DNA of 64,000 nt from Trichostrongylus colubriformis (lineage: Eukaryota; Nematoda; Chromadorea; Rhabditida; Trichostrongylidae), in NCBI GenBank assembly GCA_963978905.1, contig OZ022258.1, positions 35,215,282 to 35,279,281 of the forward strand, written 5' to 3'. Position numbers and translations under genes: made by a program. Under the pieces are notes generated by a model. That model saw only the letters and a list, made by a program, of their open reading frames with translations, made no database searches and was not told the origin of the DNA. Below are positions 35,352-46,440 of the stretch, in pieces. Positions within the stretch are counted from its first letter, which is position 1. Every line of letters begins with the position of its first letter.

Positions 35352-36764
35352 CTAGATGGCGTTGTAGATGGAATGCGCTAGTCGTACTGCCATCGTGAGG
35401 GCGTTGAGTTCCAGTTTGGGAATCGTCGGGCTCTCTTTGATTAAAGGCAGTTTCGATTTGCCAGCGACGAGGCTGGATCCAGAAGATGATACAATGTAGG
35501 CGCACGCTGCCATTCCTGTTGTGCTAGCGTCGGAGAATACCACTAGGCGGATTGAGTCGCCTATCTGCGCGACTTTCCTTGTGATTCGACATTCGAATCC
35601 ATCTGATTCTCGTCTGATGTCGGTCCATTGCTCTTGGTGCTCTTCCGACAGGACTGTATCCCAGTCGTACTCGGTCTTCCAGAGCTGTTGGAGAAATCTT
35701 TTCCCATGTAGTGTTATGGGTGTCAACCATCCCAACGGATCGTACACCGCGGCTACTTGTTCTGAGATACTTCTCTTGGTGATCTTGTTCTTCAGCGGGT
35801 ACCTACAAGCCAGCAGAAGTGTGTCGTCTCGAGTCCCATGGAATTCCCAGGGTTTTCTGGTTGAGCGTCTCACTGAGGTCCTTGTCAGCGATTTGTCGTC
35901 GCATCTGAGCCGTTCGATAGGAATTCCCTGAGGTTCATCTGCATGTCCTCGAAGATCGTTTTGGATCAGATGTCAGAACGACGTTGTCGACGTAAGTGTT
36001 GTTCTCAATTTCTCGAGCGATGAGTTTATTGTGTGCGTGATTCTCCAGGTGGTGCTTAATTGTCCCTGCCAGGAGGAACGGTGAGCATATGAGTCCGAAA
36101 GTGACTCGGCTGAAGCGATACGTCACCATGTTGCTTGGAACCACACGTGAGCTAGGATCCTTCAGCCACAGAAAGCGAGTTGCGTCCCGATCCTGCCGGT
36201 GAAGGCGCACTTGCAGGAACGCTTTTTCGACGTCGCTAGTGACGGCGACATTTCCGATTCTGAATCGCAGAAGAATGTCGCAAAGCTTCGGGAGCATTGC
36301 AGGTCCTCGGTCTAGTACCTCGTTGAGCGAAGGGAAGTCCTTCAGTGCGCAGAAACATCGAAAATTATTCGCAGTTTTGTTGTGGTTTTGTGCGGCGTGA
36401 TGACGGCTCGATGGGCTAGGTAGTGTACAACGTTTCCATCAGGTTTTTTGGTCTCATCGACTTCTTCAATGATTCCTTGGTTTAGCTGGCTTTGAATTGT
36501 TTCCTGATATTGTTGAACAACCGCCTCGTTGGTCCCCATTCTTGTCATGAGAGACTGTAGTCGGCGTACCGCGAGTCCTTTGTTGTCCGGCAGTTGCGCA
36601 GATTCCCTCTTCCATGGTAGGCGCACGTAGTAGCCATCTTGTTTGCGTTCTATTGTCTTTTCGAAGGTTTCCCAAACCGCTGCATCTGTTATTAGGCGTA
36701 CCTTTGCTTGCGGTACGGCGAACTCTTCTACTCCGTTGGACTCGAACGTGCAGAAGTTTCCCAC
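35352..36764 (-). pseudogene. BEL reverse transcriptase / RNase H, broken
   Basis: Pieces at 36,764-36,342, 36,297-35,935 and 35,873-35,352 hold, in order, the RT fingers (LRIIFDVSAH), palm (SDVEKAFLQV; catalytic motif TYVDNVVL, Asn replacing the usual second Asp of YVDD), and the Pao-type RNase H (VVFSDASTTGMAA, IPKLELNAL). Breaks fall near 36,340-36,300 and 35,935-35,875. Confidence 0.85.
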
Positions 36765-36960
36765 GACTGTAGGAAGTCGTTATTTGGGAAGGTTTTGAAG
36801 GTGTTGACCACCGCTTCGCCACTGCTTCTCGTTTCTGTGTTATTGCTATCTTGGATAGCTTTTGTGATCTTGCTCGATCGTCCCGCAACGAGGTAGCCTA
36901 GTATGGAAGGAATGAGGCGTAGTCTTGAAGGGAGGACGTGTTGCGGTGCTAATCCGTTGT

Positions 36961-37443
36961 TCAGCAGAGAGAAGAGGTCAGCACAACCGAGAAGAATCTG
37001 AGTCGAATGTCGCGTGAAAGCGGACTAATAGAGAGCTGAATGTCGTTGTCGCACAGAAACCGCTTGCCCTCGAGGCAGAGGTTGTTGCGTTGTAACGTGT
37101 CGGTGATTTTGTCGATCTTTGTCACCGAGAAAGAGTGAGGAGCTCCGTTGGCGCCCCACACTTTCAAGACGGTGATCCCGCACGTTTTCACCATCGGCGT
37201 GTTTGATCCGAAGGTACTGATGGGGAGTCGCTTAGAATCCACGTCTTTTAGTTGCAGACGCTCGGCCAACTCGGAGCTGATGAACGATCTGTCAGCTCCA
37301 GTGCCGAGCATTGTATAGACTGCCGTTGTCGGATTGAGAACTTGCACTCGACCTACGAGAATCAGCGATTCTACGTTGTCATTGACGTGCAAGATCGTGT
37401 CCGATATCTCGCTATGCATTTGGTCGAAAACGACAGAGTTCAC
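36961..37443 (-). pseudogene. BEL protease with altered active site
   Basis: A 160-codon frame carries the retropepsin region. The expected Asp-Thr-Gly triad reads Gly-Thr-Gly (MLGTGADRSFIS) because the first codon is GGC rather than GAC. The surrounding residues fit the Pao family. Loss of the catalytic Asp should abolish activity. Confidence 0.75.
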
Positions 37444-38785
37444 TTTCGCAGAAGCAGAAATAGTCGATGCTTGCGATGTCGACTTCGACGCTGGTTTCTT
37501 CGTGGGCTTTGTCGTCGGAGGTGTTCGCGGTATTTCTGTCGTCTCGAAGAGCTTCTTTCAGATGGAAGTGTGATGTCCCGAGGTTCCACAGAGTCTGCAT
37601 GCTCCACAGGGACAGCCTGCTGCCATGTGTCTTTTTTCCACAGTTCTGACACAACTTGTTGACCTTCATGACTTGAAGGCGTTAGCTGAGTGTTGGAACA
37701 TCGGTGCAGGCTTTCGCTAGATGTCCTGGTTTGTTGCAGTAGAAGCATGCTCGCGTCACCATTTTCTTCGTTCTCCGTTCTTGTTCTGTAATGGAGATCG
37801 TGCGAGGTCTCTCTTGTTGTCCATTGAAGCTTTGTGTCTTCATCTCCACTTGGCTGATGACCTTCAGTTCGTCCGCCATATGTTCCTTTGCGACTGTCAG
37901 TAAAGTCTTGGTATTCCATGTGCCGTTTGCGTAACACTTGTTCTTCTGTGCGAGAATATGCCGTTGGACCTCTGGTGAGAACTTGCAAAGGAGTTGTTTC
38001 TGCAAAAATGGTGTTATCTATGTGTTCGCCCTTCAGCTGCAGTTGCGACGTGATGGAGGTAAGCTGATCGCACAATGTCAGTTGATCTTCCAGGCGATTA
38101 CTCTTGGCACGCGCTGCTTGTAGTCTGCTCAACAGTCGATCCACAAGGGTTTGAACATTGCCGTATTTCTCCTGAAGATGAGCGATGACGAGAGGGTACG
38201 TAGAGCCGGAGACTTGAAACTGTTTTACTGCTTCCTTCGCTTCCCCTTCGAGGGCTTCAGAAGGTAGCTGAATTTGTACATCTCGTCCATACGTCTGGAA
38301 TGCACGTTTCGCTCGAACGACTTCCAGAACGTTTCCCATTCCCAGATATCGCCGTTGAATTCCGGGATTGGAATCGGAGCCAGCTTCAGGTCTAGTACTT
38401 CTGCCTCCTTGGACTCTTCACAGCTTGTAGTTGCGTCATCGTTGTTAGCACCTCATTTGCCTGGTCGAGTAGAGCTTGGGCTGCTTCCGAGTTCTCCGTG
38501 ATTCGTTTGGCGAGTTCCGATATCGATGGAGTGTTCTCATCCAGTTGGTCCGCAGTGTTGCTGTAATTGTACAAAGCCTCCTCATTTGGATGTCGCTGCT
38601 TTGATGGCCGCCGTTGCTCTGCGCAGTTTTCTTCGAAGCTCCCCTGTTTGCCTCCTCTGTACGTCGTTGTCGATGGAGAAGTGAAGATCGGCTTGAAGAA
38701 GGTCGCTGTTGTCGGCCAGTAGTCCTTTGAGACGGTTGCTCGCTCGAGTGAGAAGTCCTTGGCTGGTCGATAGAGCAGAAGTCAT
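37440..38785 (-). pseudogene. BEL gag, interrupted
   Basis: It starts at ATG 38,785 with a basic helical N-terminus (KLRRATAAIKAATSK), continues in another frame at 38,574-38,392, then 38,339 onward (YPLVIAHLQEKYGN, typical of Pao gag), and shifts again near 38,000. A CCHC zinc knuckle (CFYCNKPGHLAKAC) is at about 37,740-37,700, followed by a partial second Cys cluster (CQNCGKKTHGSR). At least three frame changes or stops make a single polyprotein impossible as it stands. Confidence 0.8.
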
Positions 38786-38972
38786 GCTATATGCTGTGCG
38801 CGAACAGGAAATGACTGTGAAAGCAGTAAAAGAAGACGAATACGTGTGTTCGAGACGGGACGAAGACGAAGACGTGTCGTTCGAGACGGGACGAAGCGAA
38901 AGCGTGTTGCGACTTACTTCCTCGGATTGAGTCGGTGCGATCCTGGTCCTTATTCGAACGTCCGATGCACCA

Positions 38973-39429
38973 TATGATAGTTTGCTCGTGCTATAGTGTC
39001 TGCCACGCGGGTCTTGATATGTCTGCTCGAAGAGTTGATAGAAATACCGTTCACCTCAAACTTGGGTAATTAAACAATGGAAAAATGTTGTATAAGTATT
39101 AAGAAGCTGAATGAGGAAATAAAGAGAGAGGAGCGGACGCAGCCGCCCAAGACGGAGCAAGAGGAAGATAACTGTTATACATTGAGCATCGTCCTGTATT
39201 TATATGTCTAGAATGGGAAGAGCGAGCTGACTGTAGATGAAGCTGGTGATAGACAATGTTGACCTTTCGGAGCAGCTCGATCAGCCAGCAGATAACGTAA
39301 GTGAAAGTTACAATGATTAGTCATCCCTTAAGAAAGGAAAAGAGATAATTACAAGGAAACATACAATACATGGAAATTGTACATACAATCGAAAGAAAAG
39401 GTAGTAAAAGATAGAGGGAATCCTCTATA
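38973..39429 (-). repeat. BEL 5' LTR
   Basis: The 457-bp LTR matches the copy at 29,263-29,715 with about nine substitutions and one 4-bp length difference by eye, so the insertion is fairly young. It begins TATAGAGGATTCCCTC and ends ACTATCATA on the element's strand. Confidence 0.85.
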
Positions 39430-39662
39430 TGTGTGCACTTATGACGGGAAATCGCTTGGCGGCACGACTTGCCGAATCCATTGCCCTCGAGAGCCCGGTA
39501 GAGCGTGGCTGCGTCACCTCTGCACTTCCACCCATGCCACACTGCCCTCCACCCATGCCACACTGCCTCGTTTGAAGTCTGTCATGCCCCGCCACTGGTA
39601 CTCGCACTCGCCGACACGCTTGCCGCGAGCGGCTACGCGATTTTCCGTCATAAGTGCACACA
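39430..39662. mobile_element. MITE, GC-rich family 1 (copy 2), abutting the BEL 5' LTR
   Basis: TGTGTGCACTTATGACGG at the left is exactly inverted at the right end (39,645-39,662). The interior matches 5.87-6.15 kb in reverse (GACTTGCCGAATCCAT, GAGCCCGG(T/C)AGAGCGTGGC). It starts on the base after the LTR end. Confidence 0.7.
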
Positions 39663-40154
39663 CCCGCAAGAACGCGATGCATTTAGCGTGACAGATGGGG
39701 AACGATGCCTGGAGGCTTCCAATGCATAAGGAGAATTTGGAGATGCAAAATCCTTCAAGAGACGAAAACCACTGCAAAGGTAATTGTCCAGGAGTTGAAA
39801 ATGAGTTGAGTTGGGTGCGACATCAGATATCGCTATGACAATTATAGCAGAGTGATACGAATCGGAGTGCTCGAGCACCTCAGCTCAGTGACGTAGTGAA
39901 GTGAAGTGAACTCCGAAGACGGTGAATTTGTCAGGGTCAAGCGAATTTTATGACATACATACTGCATGTGTCTAGGTCGAGTATGATCCACTGGACTTTC
40001 ACGAGCGCGCACAGGGGTGAAATAAGATGTTACGTGCTTTTGCGTGAAGAGTTCCTCCATAGGTGGAATGACAAATATTGTCAATGATCAATTGCGAGTA
40101 CTGTTAGAGTGTTGATACTATTTGCATTAAAGACATCGGGAGAAGGCAATTCTG

Positions 40155-40460
40155 GTTTAAGGGGAAGGTGGCTTGTAGTTGCCGCAATGCACCCACGGCA
40201 CCTTGCCACAGCCGTAAGCGAATTAATTAGGTTTTAGCTGTAATCACACTTTTTTGCTTACGCTTTCGCTTACTCTTCCTTGATTGTTTTACTTGCCTGG
40301 TGCTGTGTGTTGTTTCACTTATTTCACGTCATCACCAATGAATGAAATACACTCTATTGACATCTCTACAATTGACATCTCTACAGCGGACAACTCGGAA
40401 AGTCAATGTGTGCAGTTCGAAGTGATGCGAATGTGATGCGAGTAGAAGCCACAGCGGATC
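40155..40460 (+). repeat. Dispersed repeat (copy 1)
   Basis: It matches 61,565-61,845 in inverted orientation, with shared blocks such as GTGTTGTTTCACTTATTTCA, TGATGACGTGAAAT-like and AACCTAATTAGTT or its partner. Within it CTCTACAATTGACATCT is a partial tandem duplication. Class unknown. Confidence 0.55.
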
Positions 40461-41523
40461 CGAGATTTTCACCGATTATCGCTTTTTACCTTGAATGTTC
40501 GTTACAAAAGGATCATTTATTTGCATCATCAACTTTCTTTGGACCCCTTCCGGTTCCCTTAATAAGCCCAAACTAAATCTTTCCTCGTTCACCGCACCAC
40601 TCGCTGCAAATCTGGTGACGTGCGCGCGTTTAATTGTTGTGACATCAAGAGGAAATGCAGCAAGCGAACACGTTATGCACTACACTCCTGCAAGCGGATC
40701 CATCAAAGGTCTCCAATGATGTACTCGTCGTTCCAACGTGCGTGTGGATACGAGAGTGGGATGTGCACCCTTATGTCAGGATTTTGCACCGTAGTGTGTC
40801 GAAAGACGGGCTAAAAGCGCCGTGTTTTGGTATTCGAAAGCAATTACAAGTCAGCTACATATGGTGCTCCTAGCATTACCGTGTAATCGCCCAAAGACCC
40901 AACTCTAGCGGCACGTGTAGCTTGCACACACCGCGTCGCACGCAGCTCGTCGTGGTGCGAAATCCTGGCATAAGGGCACATACCCGCGAAAATGTAAAAT
41001 AGCTGTTGAAATCTGTCTGCATGCACTTTGGGTAAATACCTTCCGGAACCGTTTTTTTTGTTTGCCTAAGGAAAAAGGGGACCCAACTCTCAGTACCCCA
41101 CTTCAGAGCTGTAATCAGGCCGTACCCTTCTCCTGTCATGCGTCTAGAAATCTTCACCAAAATCTTGTTCCCATGTAAGTTAGTGGACCATCCCATGTCA
41201 ACTGGAACACTCGATCATGGTGAAGCCGTCACCGGATGGACCTTCTGACCCGGATAACGAACGGCTCCGATCTTTACATGATGAAACATTATCTGGGGTT
41301 TCATGGGGAAAAGGATTCAAACCGATTGGAAGGTGTCAGGGAGTTTAGAGACGTTGTCATCGAAGGGTGGCAGCATGTGGTCTAAAAACATTCTGAAAAT
41401 CTTAAAATTGACACATATCACCAAAATTTGTGGCTATTCAAAGTAATGGAAGACTAAATGATCGCAAAATCAGCATTTTTCCCTTTTTCGTTGTTTCTCG
41501 GTTGACGAGTGCATCAGTCTGTT
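40461..41523. other. No gene recognised; contains a MITE
   Basis: A MITE-like inverted repeat spans 40,758-40,985: the left arm GGGATGTGCACCCTTATGTC matches the inverted right arm CGGGTATGTGCCCTTATGCC. Open frames at 40,495-40,719 (plus) and 40,876-41,196 (minus) carry no motif I recognise. Confidence 0.5.
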
Positions 41524-41737
41524 CAGTGGCTGTATAATTTTGCAGAATGGTATAAGCGGCATTTTCGAAACAAATTAAGAAAAGAATCTTCTATGTTTCT
41601 TAGCTAAAATTTGGTATGGATGCGCAAATGCGCGTCCACACTGGCTACATCTTTCACTTAGGACTTTTTTGAATCACTCTGCGAACAGAGTTTTTGGACA
41701 ATTTATAGGTGGCTGTATAATTATGCAGAGCACTGTA
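41524..41737. mobile_element. Tc1-type MITE ending the Penelope-like element
   Basis: The ends CAGTGGCTGTATAATTTTGC (left) and CAGTGCTCTGCATAATTATA (right, reverse complement) are similar inverted repeats; TA follows the right end. It interrupts the reading frame that continues the Penelope RT C-terminus. Confidence 0.5.
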
Positions 41738-41744
41738 TTAATTT

Positions 41745-43491
41745 GATGAATTTCCGTGTGTTGTCAGTAAGTCCAAATTTGTAACTAATGAACTTATTAT
41801 TCATAATACTTTTAATGATATGGGTGGTTATGAATTCCAAGCTATAGTCACTGTTTATTAAAAACGCTGCCATACTTTTTATCTTAGTGGTATATGTATC
41901 AAATGTAGTACATGTTTGGCTATTCGTAGTGCTTCTGTATATATAACAGCCCCTTTATTTTTTAAGGATATGTTACTATTGCTATGTGGAAATCTGTTGA
42001 CTTTGAAATTAAAATCGTCTGTTTCATTATATAGCAATGTGAGAGCTCCTCCATTGTTAATTTCTAACGTTAAGTCTAGATAGTTTGCATAATGATCGGA
42101 AATGTGGGTCTTTTTGAGCTTTAGTTTGTTATCATAAACAGCTCTGAGAATTGTTTCTATTTCTGATTCATCCAAATTGTGCACAAAGAGTAAATCATCC
42201 ATATATCTAAATGGTACGAAAGTCTTACCGACCATTAATTTAATGGTCTTAGCGTGATTAAATTCCAAAACTGACAAAGTAAGATCTGCTAATAACGGAC
42301 TAAAATTGCCGCCTTGTGGTATCCCTTCTTTTTGCCTGAAAATATTGTTTCCAAAAAGGCAGTAGCTGTTATCTAACAAATAGTCCGTCAAATAAAGTAA
42401 ATCTTCTTTTTTGTAGTATCTATATTTATTTCTTAGCTCTTTGCCATCACTGTAAAAAACATTGAATCCATTGGTGGCGATAAAGGCTTTGTTGGAATTT
42501 TTAAAACAGATGTTTAACAGTATTTTTAGACTTTCCATTATATGGATATGTTTCAAGTTGGTAAACATATCCGTAAAGCCTGCTGTATAAACTTTAATAT
42601 TTTCGCATCTAATGCTACTAAGATCCTGACTAATATTAATATTAACTAGGACCAGTAAGTTTTTATGGTCCTACTACGATCTTAGTAGCTTTCACATAGT
42701 TTTTAAAATGGTTCTTAATATAAGTGAAGATAACGTGTAACTCTTTAGCTAAAGGTTTGATGCTACTATTATGTGCTCCTGTGATAAATCTGAACTTTAT
42801 AGGGTTTTTATGTAGTTTAGGAAGGGCATATATGTAAGGTAAATCGGCAGTAATATCGAAAGATAGTTGGTTAGCCTGACAGAAAAACTTGTGCTTATTC
42901 ATGATGTATTCTTTATTTTGTTCTTTTATAAGTTCATATGTATTATTGGTATTTGTATAGTGCAGAACCCTTGTATTTGGTTCATAATATAAGCCCATTT
43001 CTTCCATAAGTGTTGATAGGTAGTGCTTTTTACAAATGATGCCATAGTTATTACTAGCTTTATCTAGTGGACAGAAAATAAACATACTACTATATTTTTT
43101 GACCTGTTCAAGAAATGTATTCACCTTTACTATCGATATTATCGAATATTAGCAGCGGTTTAACTTTGTCGTGATATCTTTTATTAATATATCTTATTAT
43201 CGCTCTTATTTTCTCTTGGTTTAATTTATACCTTTGTATCAAGTGTTTAACAAATTGATTACTTAAATCCTCGAATATTTCTCTGACTTCTTTTCTACTG
43301 ATTCCTTGGTCCAATCTATATTTTGTACCCTTGCTCATAAATTCTTTGAATGCTTTTTCTTCTATGATACCAAGGTCTCCTGTAATTATATGTCCATGGT
43401 GCTTATCAATATATTTTTTATATTTTTCTTTTTGACAAATGCAGGCTCTACTTGATGTATTTTCAATTTCTTTTATGTCCAGACTTTTCAA
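41745..43491 (-). pseudogene. Penelope-like reverse transcriptase, broken
   Basis: Pieces at 43,491-43,108, 43,124-42,663 and 42,568-41,879 encode successive RT parts: the N-terminal TGDLGII motif, FIFCPLDKASNNYGIICKK, the LPKLHK block, then the palm with GIPQGG and YMDD. Another frame below 41,879 continues with a thumb-like stretch (INSDYSLEFITTHIIKSI) to the MITE at 41,737. Frame changes occur near 43,115, 42,600 and 41,880. The palm catalytic Asp pair is intact. Confidence 0.85.
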
Positions 43492-43974
43492 AAAGTGGTT
43501 ATAATTGAATATCTTTTTGGATAACGTGTTTTTATACTTGAATTAAACTCTTATGGGTATATAATCTTTATTATTATCATTATTGCGTGTTATGTCCTTA
43601 ATCAGTGCTGTATTAAATATTTTATTGGATGATATTTTATCAAAAATTCTACTTTTATAATTTACTGTGATATTATGGTAAATAATATTTTCTTTTTTAT
43701 TCTTTTTATATGTATTAAAGTGAAAATGTGCTAGCAAACTAAACACTAGCAACCTGTTTTTATTAGTGATTTCTGTTAAGAAGTCTTCTCTAGTAGAAAG
43801 TTTGGTTATCTTATCAATTTCAATTCTCCTCAGACTTTTAACATTCTGTAACATTCCATTGGTTCAAGATCCCCTTCCTTTCTAACCAGTTCTTGCAGTA
43901 TGGTATTGAATTGGGTGTTTTCTTCTTACTTTTATTTTTGTTGACCCCTCTGTTATCTTTTTTTTAAATAATTT

Positions 43975-44550
43975 TTAGCGAAAAAAAGGGGGGTTGTTTT
44001 TGAATAGTTGAGTATTGCTTAAATTAGTAATATTTCCAAATCCTTTGATGTTGTCATTGAGTTCGAAAGGAAAAGGCGTCATTAGAAGTTTCATCCGAAA
44101 TAACTCCTTTTCTAAGAGGATGTTTCTATCATTTGTACTATCTGAGTCCAGTATCGTAACAGTAATTCCTTGGTCGCAAGTGTAGAAATGATTGTAGAGC
44201 GGGGTTTGTTTTTTATGAGTGTATATGTTATTTAAGTGTTCATCAATTCTCTCTTTAAGCTTTCTGACTGTCATACCCACCTATTGTATTCCACATTTGT
44301 TACACGTGAGACAATAAATAACATTCTTTGTGTTACAGCTCGTGTTACTATCTTTACATGTATTTATACATAGTTTTGTAACATGTGAAGTAATGTAGTT
44401 ATCATTATTGGTTATATTGCATGTCCTACATACCCTATCACAATTGCAACCTTTGTTAGTATTATCAAATTGGTAAAGGTAGTACTGATTGGCCTCTCCC
44501 CTTACCCTGTAGAATTTAGTTTTGGTGTAGTACCCGGATGCATTGCTTTT
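43975..44550 (-). pseudogene. GIY-YIG endonuclease domain of the Penelope-like element
   Basis: The frame opens near 44,550 (GYYTKTKFYRVRGEANQYYL) and runs through a Cys cluster (CNCDRVCRTC) to the motif VIYCLTCNKCGIQ, a TAG at 44,281-44,283, then VGMTVRKLKERIDEHLNN and PLYNHF. The stop takes the place of the second motif Tyr (QYVG in relatives). The Arg and Asn/His downstream fit the family. The single stop inactivates it unless read through. Confidence 0.8.
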
Positions 44551-44780
44551 TGCAGTATTTTTTGACCTATAGATCTAAGCGCATAAGTGGTCCAACCCAC
44601 ACGCAGAGAGGTCTCATTCCCGAAGGTTTGGCAGGACTGCTGCCAGGGGGTAGCTCTCCCTGTATGTTCCGTGTGGAACGACTAGCGCTGGGGCGCCAAA
44701 AACTGACCCCTCCTGCTTACTTGTATAACCCCATCAGCGCCAAGCCCTATTTTTAAAGAGGTATGGCCCTCCTCAATACG

Positions 44781-44906
44781 GTGCAAAAAGCACTTGTAAT
44801 TAATAGGTATGAGTAATTAAAGGTATTTGTATGTAGTGCATAAAGCACATATATGTAAAAGAATTATGTGATTTAATTGGCCTTATGTTAGTGCATAAAG
44901 CACTTG
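44781..44906. repeat. Three GTGC-loop-GCAC mini-hairpins, 55 nt apart
   Basis: GTGCAAAAAGCACTTGT at 44,781, GTGCATAAAGCAC at 44,836 and GTGCATAAAGCACTTGT at 44,891. Start-to-start spacing is exactly 55 both times. The sequence between is not obviously repeated. Confidence 0.65.
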
Positions 44907-45153
44907 TGTTTATGAGGGATTGTGTAAATGAAATGAAAGAAGCAAAAGGTAAGGTGGTTAAGGAAATTACCAGAGGCCAACCATAGTAGTTACAAAGGTT
45001 GCAATTTGGTTATTAGATTGAATTATAGGCGGAATTTGATTAAGTTTATTTTGTTTGAGGAGGTGTGGTAGGTGCATATATCGAAAGATACAACCACATG
45101 CTGTTTAGTACTTCCATGTTACTCAACAATATAGTTAATTATTTCATAGTAAG

Positions 45154-45414
45154 TGTTGTGTGGTCAACAAATGATAGTGATCCTATCATTCTTGAATTCG
45201 TGCAAAACAAACAAGGTATATAGACCCTGGGGCAGAGGGATGTTCAGTTTATTTTCGACACCCAGTGCTTTCGGTATCCGGCTGTCCACCTGTACGACTT
45301 CAATCTACACCGTTGGTTTCCTTCTGTCTATTCACAGATAAAACAGATCGATACTTCCTGTTGTTGTGACATCGGACAAGAACACAAACGTCGGCAGCCG
45401 GACGGGACATTACA
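45154..45414 (+). repeat. Gypsy 5' LTR
   Basis: 261 bp, identical to the 3' LTR except at four sites (for example TATATAGAC versus TATATATAC). Confidence 0.95.
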
Positions 45415-45550
45415 GTGGCGATCAGGATCTCTGAAGAACTCTGCCTTGGATAGCTCTTTTCCGCGACACTCGAGTGGGACAAGCCTCACGAGCACGGAAG
45501 AAGAAACTTGCTACTCTTTCCCTGTTTGTTATTGACCTGTTGGTGGAACA

Positions 45551-46440
45551 ATGGACCCAGCCACAGTTTTATCGGTGTTCAAAGAATTGATCGAAGAGCA
45601 AAGGAACCTCGCCTCGACAATGATGAAGACGATAAATCGTGCGCCACAGCGTGACCAAGGAGCCGGTAAGCCAGAAGAGCAAGTGACACTCCCGAATGTG
45701 ATGGCAGCTTTAAGCAACCGAATCGAGAAATTCATTTTCGACCCGGATGCTGACATGAGCTTCTCAAAATGGTTTTCAAGATACAAGGAAGTGTTTTCCG
45801 AAGACGCAAAACAACTCACAGAAAGTAACAAGGTGAGGCTACTATGTGAGAAACTGGATTCAGTGACATTCGAGAAGTACCAGAGGCATGTCCTACCCAG
45901 GGATGTTTCCCAAATCGGATTCGATGAGACAGTAGAAGCATTGAAGCAGCTTTTCGATCGCAAGACGTCACTGTTCACTACAAGATATCAGTGCCTAAAG
46001 CTAGAAAAGAGCGACGCTGAGGACTACCTATCGTATACTGGTCGTGTGAATGAAATCTGTGAAAAGGCGAAGATTCACGAATTAGACTCAGACGGAATCA
46101 AATGTCTCCTGTGGATTTCTGGCCTAAAGTCACATCAAGAAGCAGAAATCAGGCAAAGGCTGATTGCAATACTTGATCGAGAACACAAGGCTGAAAAAGT
46201 GTGTCCCTGCACGAGTTACATCAAGAATGCGAAAATTTCTTGAGTCTTAGAAGAGACAGTGAAATCGTTGCAGGACATACGAAGACTGTTGAAGCAACGA
46301 CCGTAGAAAAGCGGCAAGAAGTGGAATGCTGGAACTGTGGAGGCAACCACTATGCACGTCACTGCAAATCCAAACCCTGGTACTGCAAGAAGTGCAGGAA
46401 AACTGGTCACAAAGAGAAATTTTGTGACATTCTACAATAG
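45551..46440 (+). pseudogene. Gypsy gag with zinc knuckles, frame-broken
   Basis: It starts at ATG 45,551 and reads to 46,243 (capsid-like region; FEKYQRHVLPRDVSQIGFDE). Near 46,200 the homologous reading passes to another frame, which ends with two Cys/His knuckles (CWNCGGNHYARHC and CKKCRKTGHKEKFC) and a TAG at 46,438. The frame change precedes the knuckles, so it looks like a small deletion or insertion rather than a programmed shift. Confidence 0.85.

Larger units (their letters stand above)
29263..39429 (-). mobile_element. BEL/Pao LTR retrotransposon with env-like gene
   Basis: The element is 10.2 kb, read from 39,429 to 29,263. LTRs of about 455 bp flank gag, protease, RT, RNase H, integrase, an env-like gene and an extra 3' ORF. 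Behind the 5' LTR is a candidate primer-binding site starting TGGTGCATCGG (ending at about 38,971). Before the 3' LTR is a purine tract (GGGGGAG, 29,716-29,722). The BEL assignment rests on the zinc knuckle, the Pao-type RT/RNase H (SDASTTGMAA, IPKLELNAL) and integrase. All genes are interrupted. No target duplication is visible; the 5' side abuts a MITE. Confidence 0.9.
41738..44560 (-). mobile_element. Penelope-like retroelement with upstream GIY-YIG domain
   Basis: On the minus strand, from 44,560 down, the order is Cys-rich zinc motif, GIY-YIG endonuclease, linker, RT fingers and palm, RT thumb. RT blocks are typical of Penelope-like elements (HIITGDLGII, LPKLHKNPIKFRFITG, EGIPQGGNFSPLLADL, FRYMDDLLF). 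The coding region is broken by several frame changes and a stop inside the GIY-YIG motif. No GIY-YIG follows the RT. The endonuclease-first order is that of the permuted Naiad/Chlamys-type clade rather than canonical Penelope. Confidence 0.8.

Noticed and set aside
44538..44756. 72-codon plus-strand frame at the Penelope-like element's 5' edge
   Set aside because: No recognisable motif; it overlaps the upstream, probably untranslated part of the minus-strand element.
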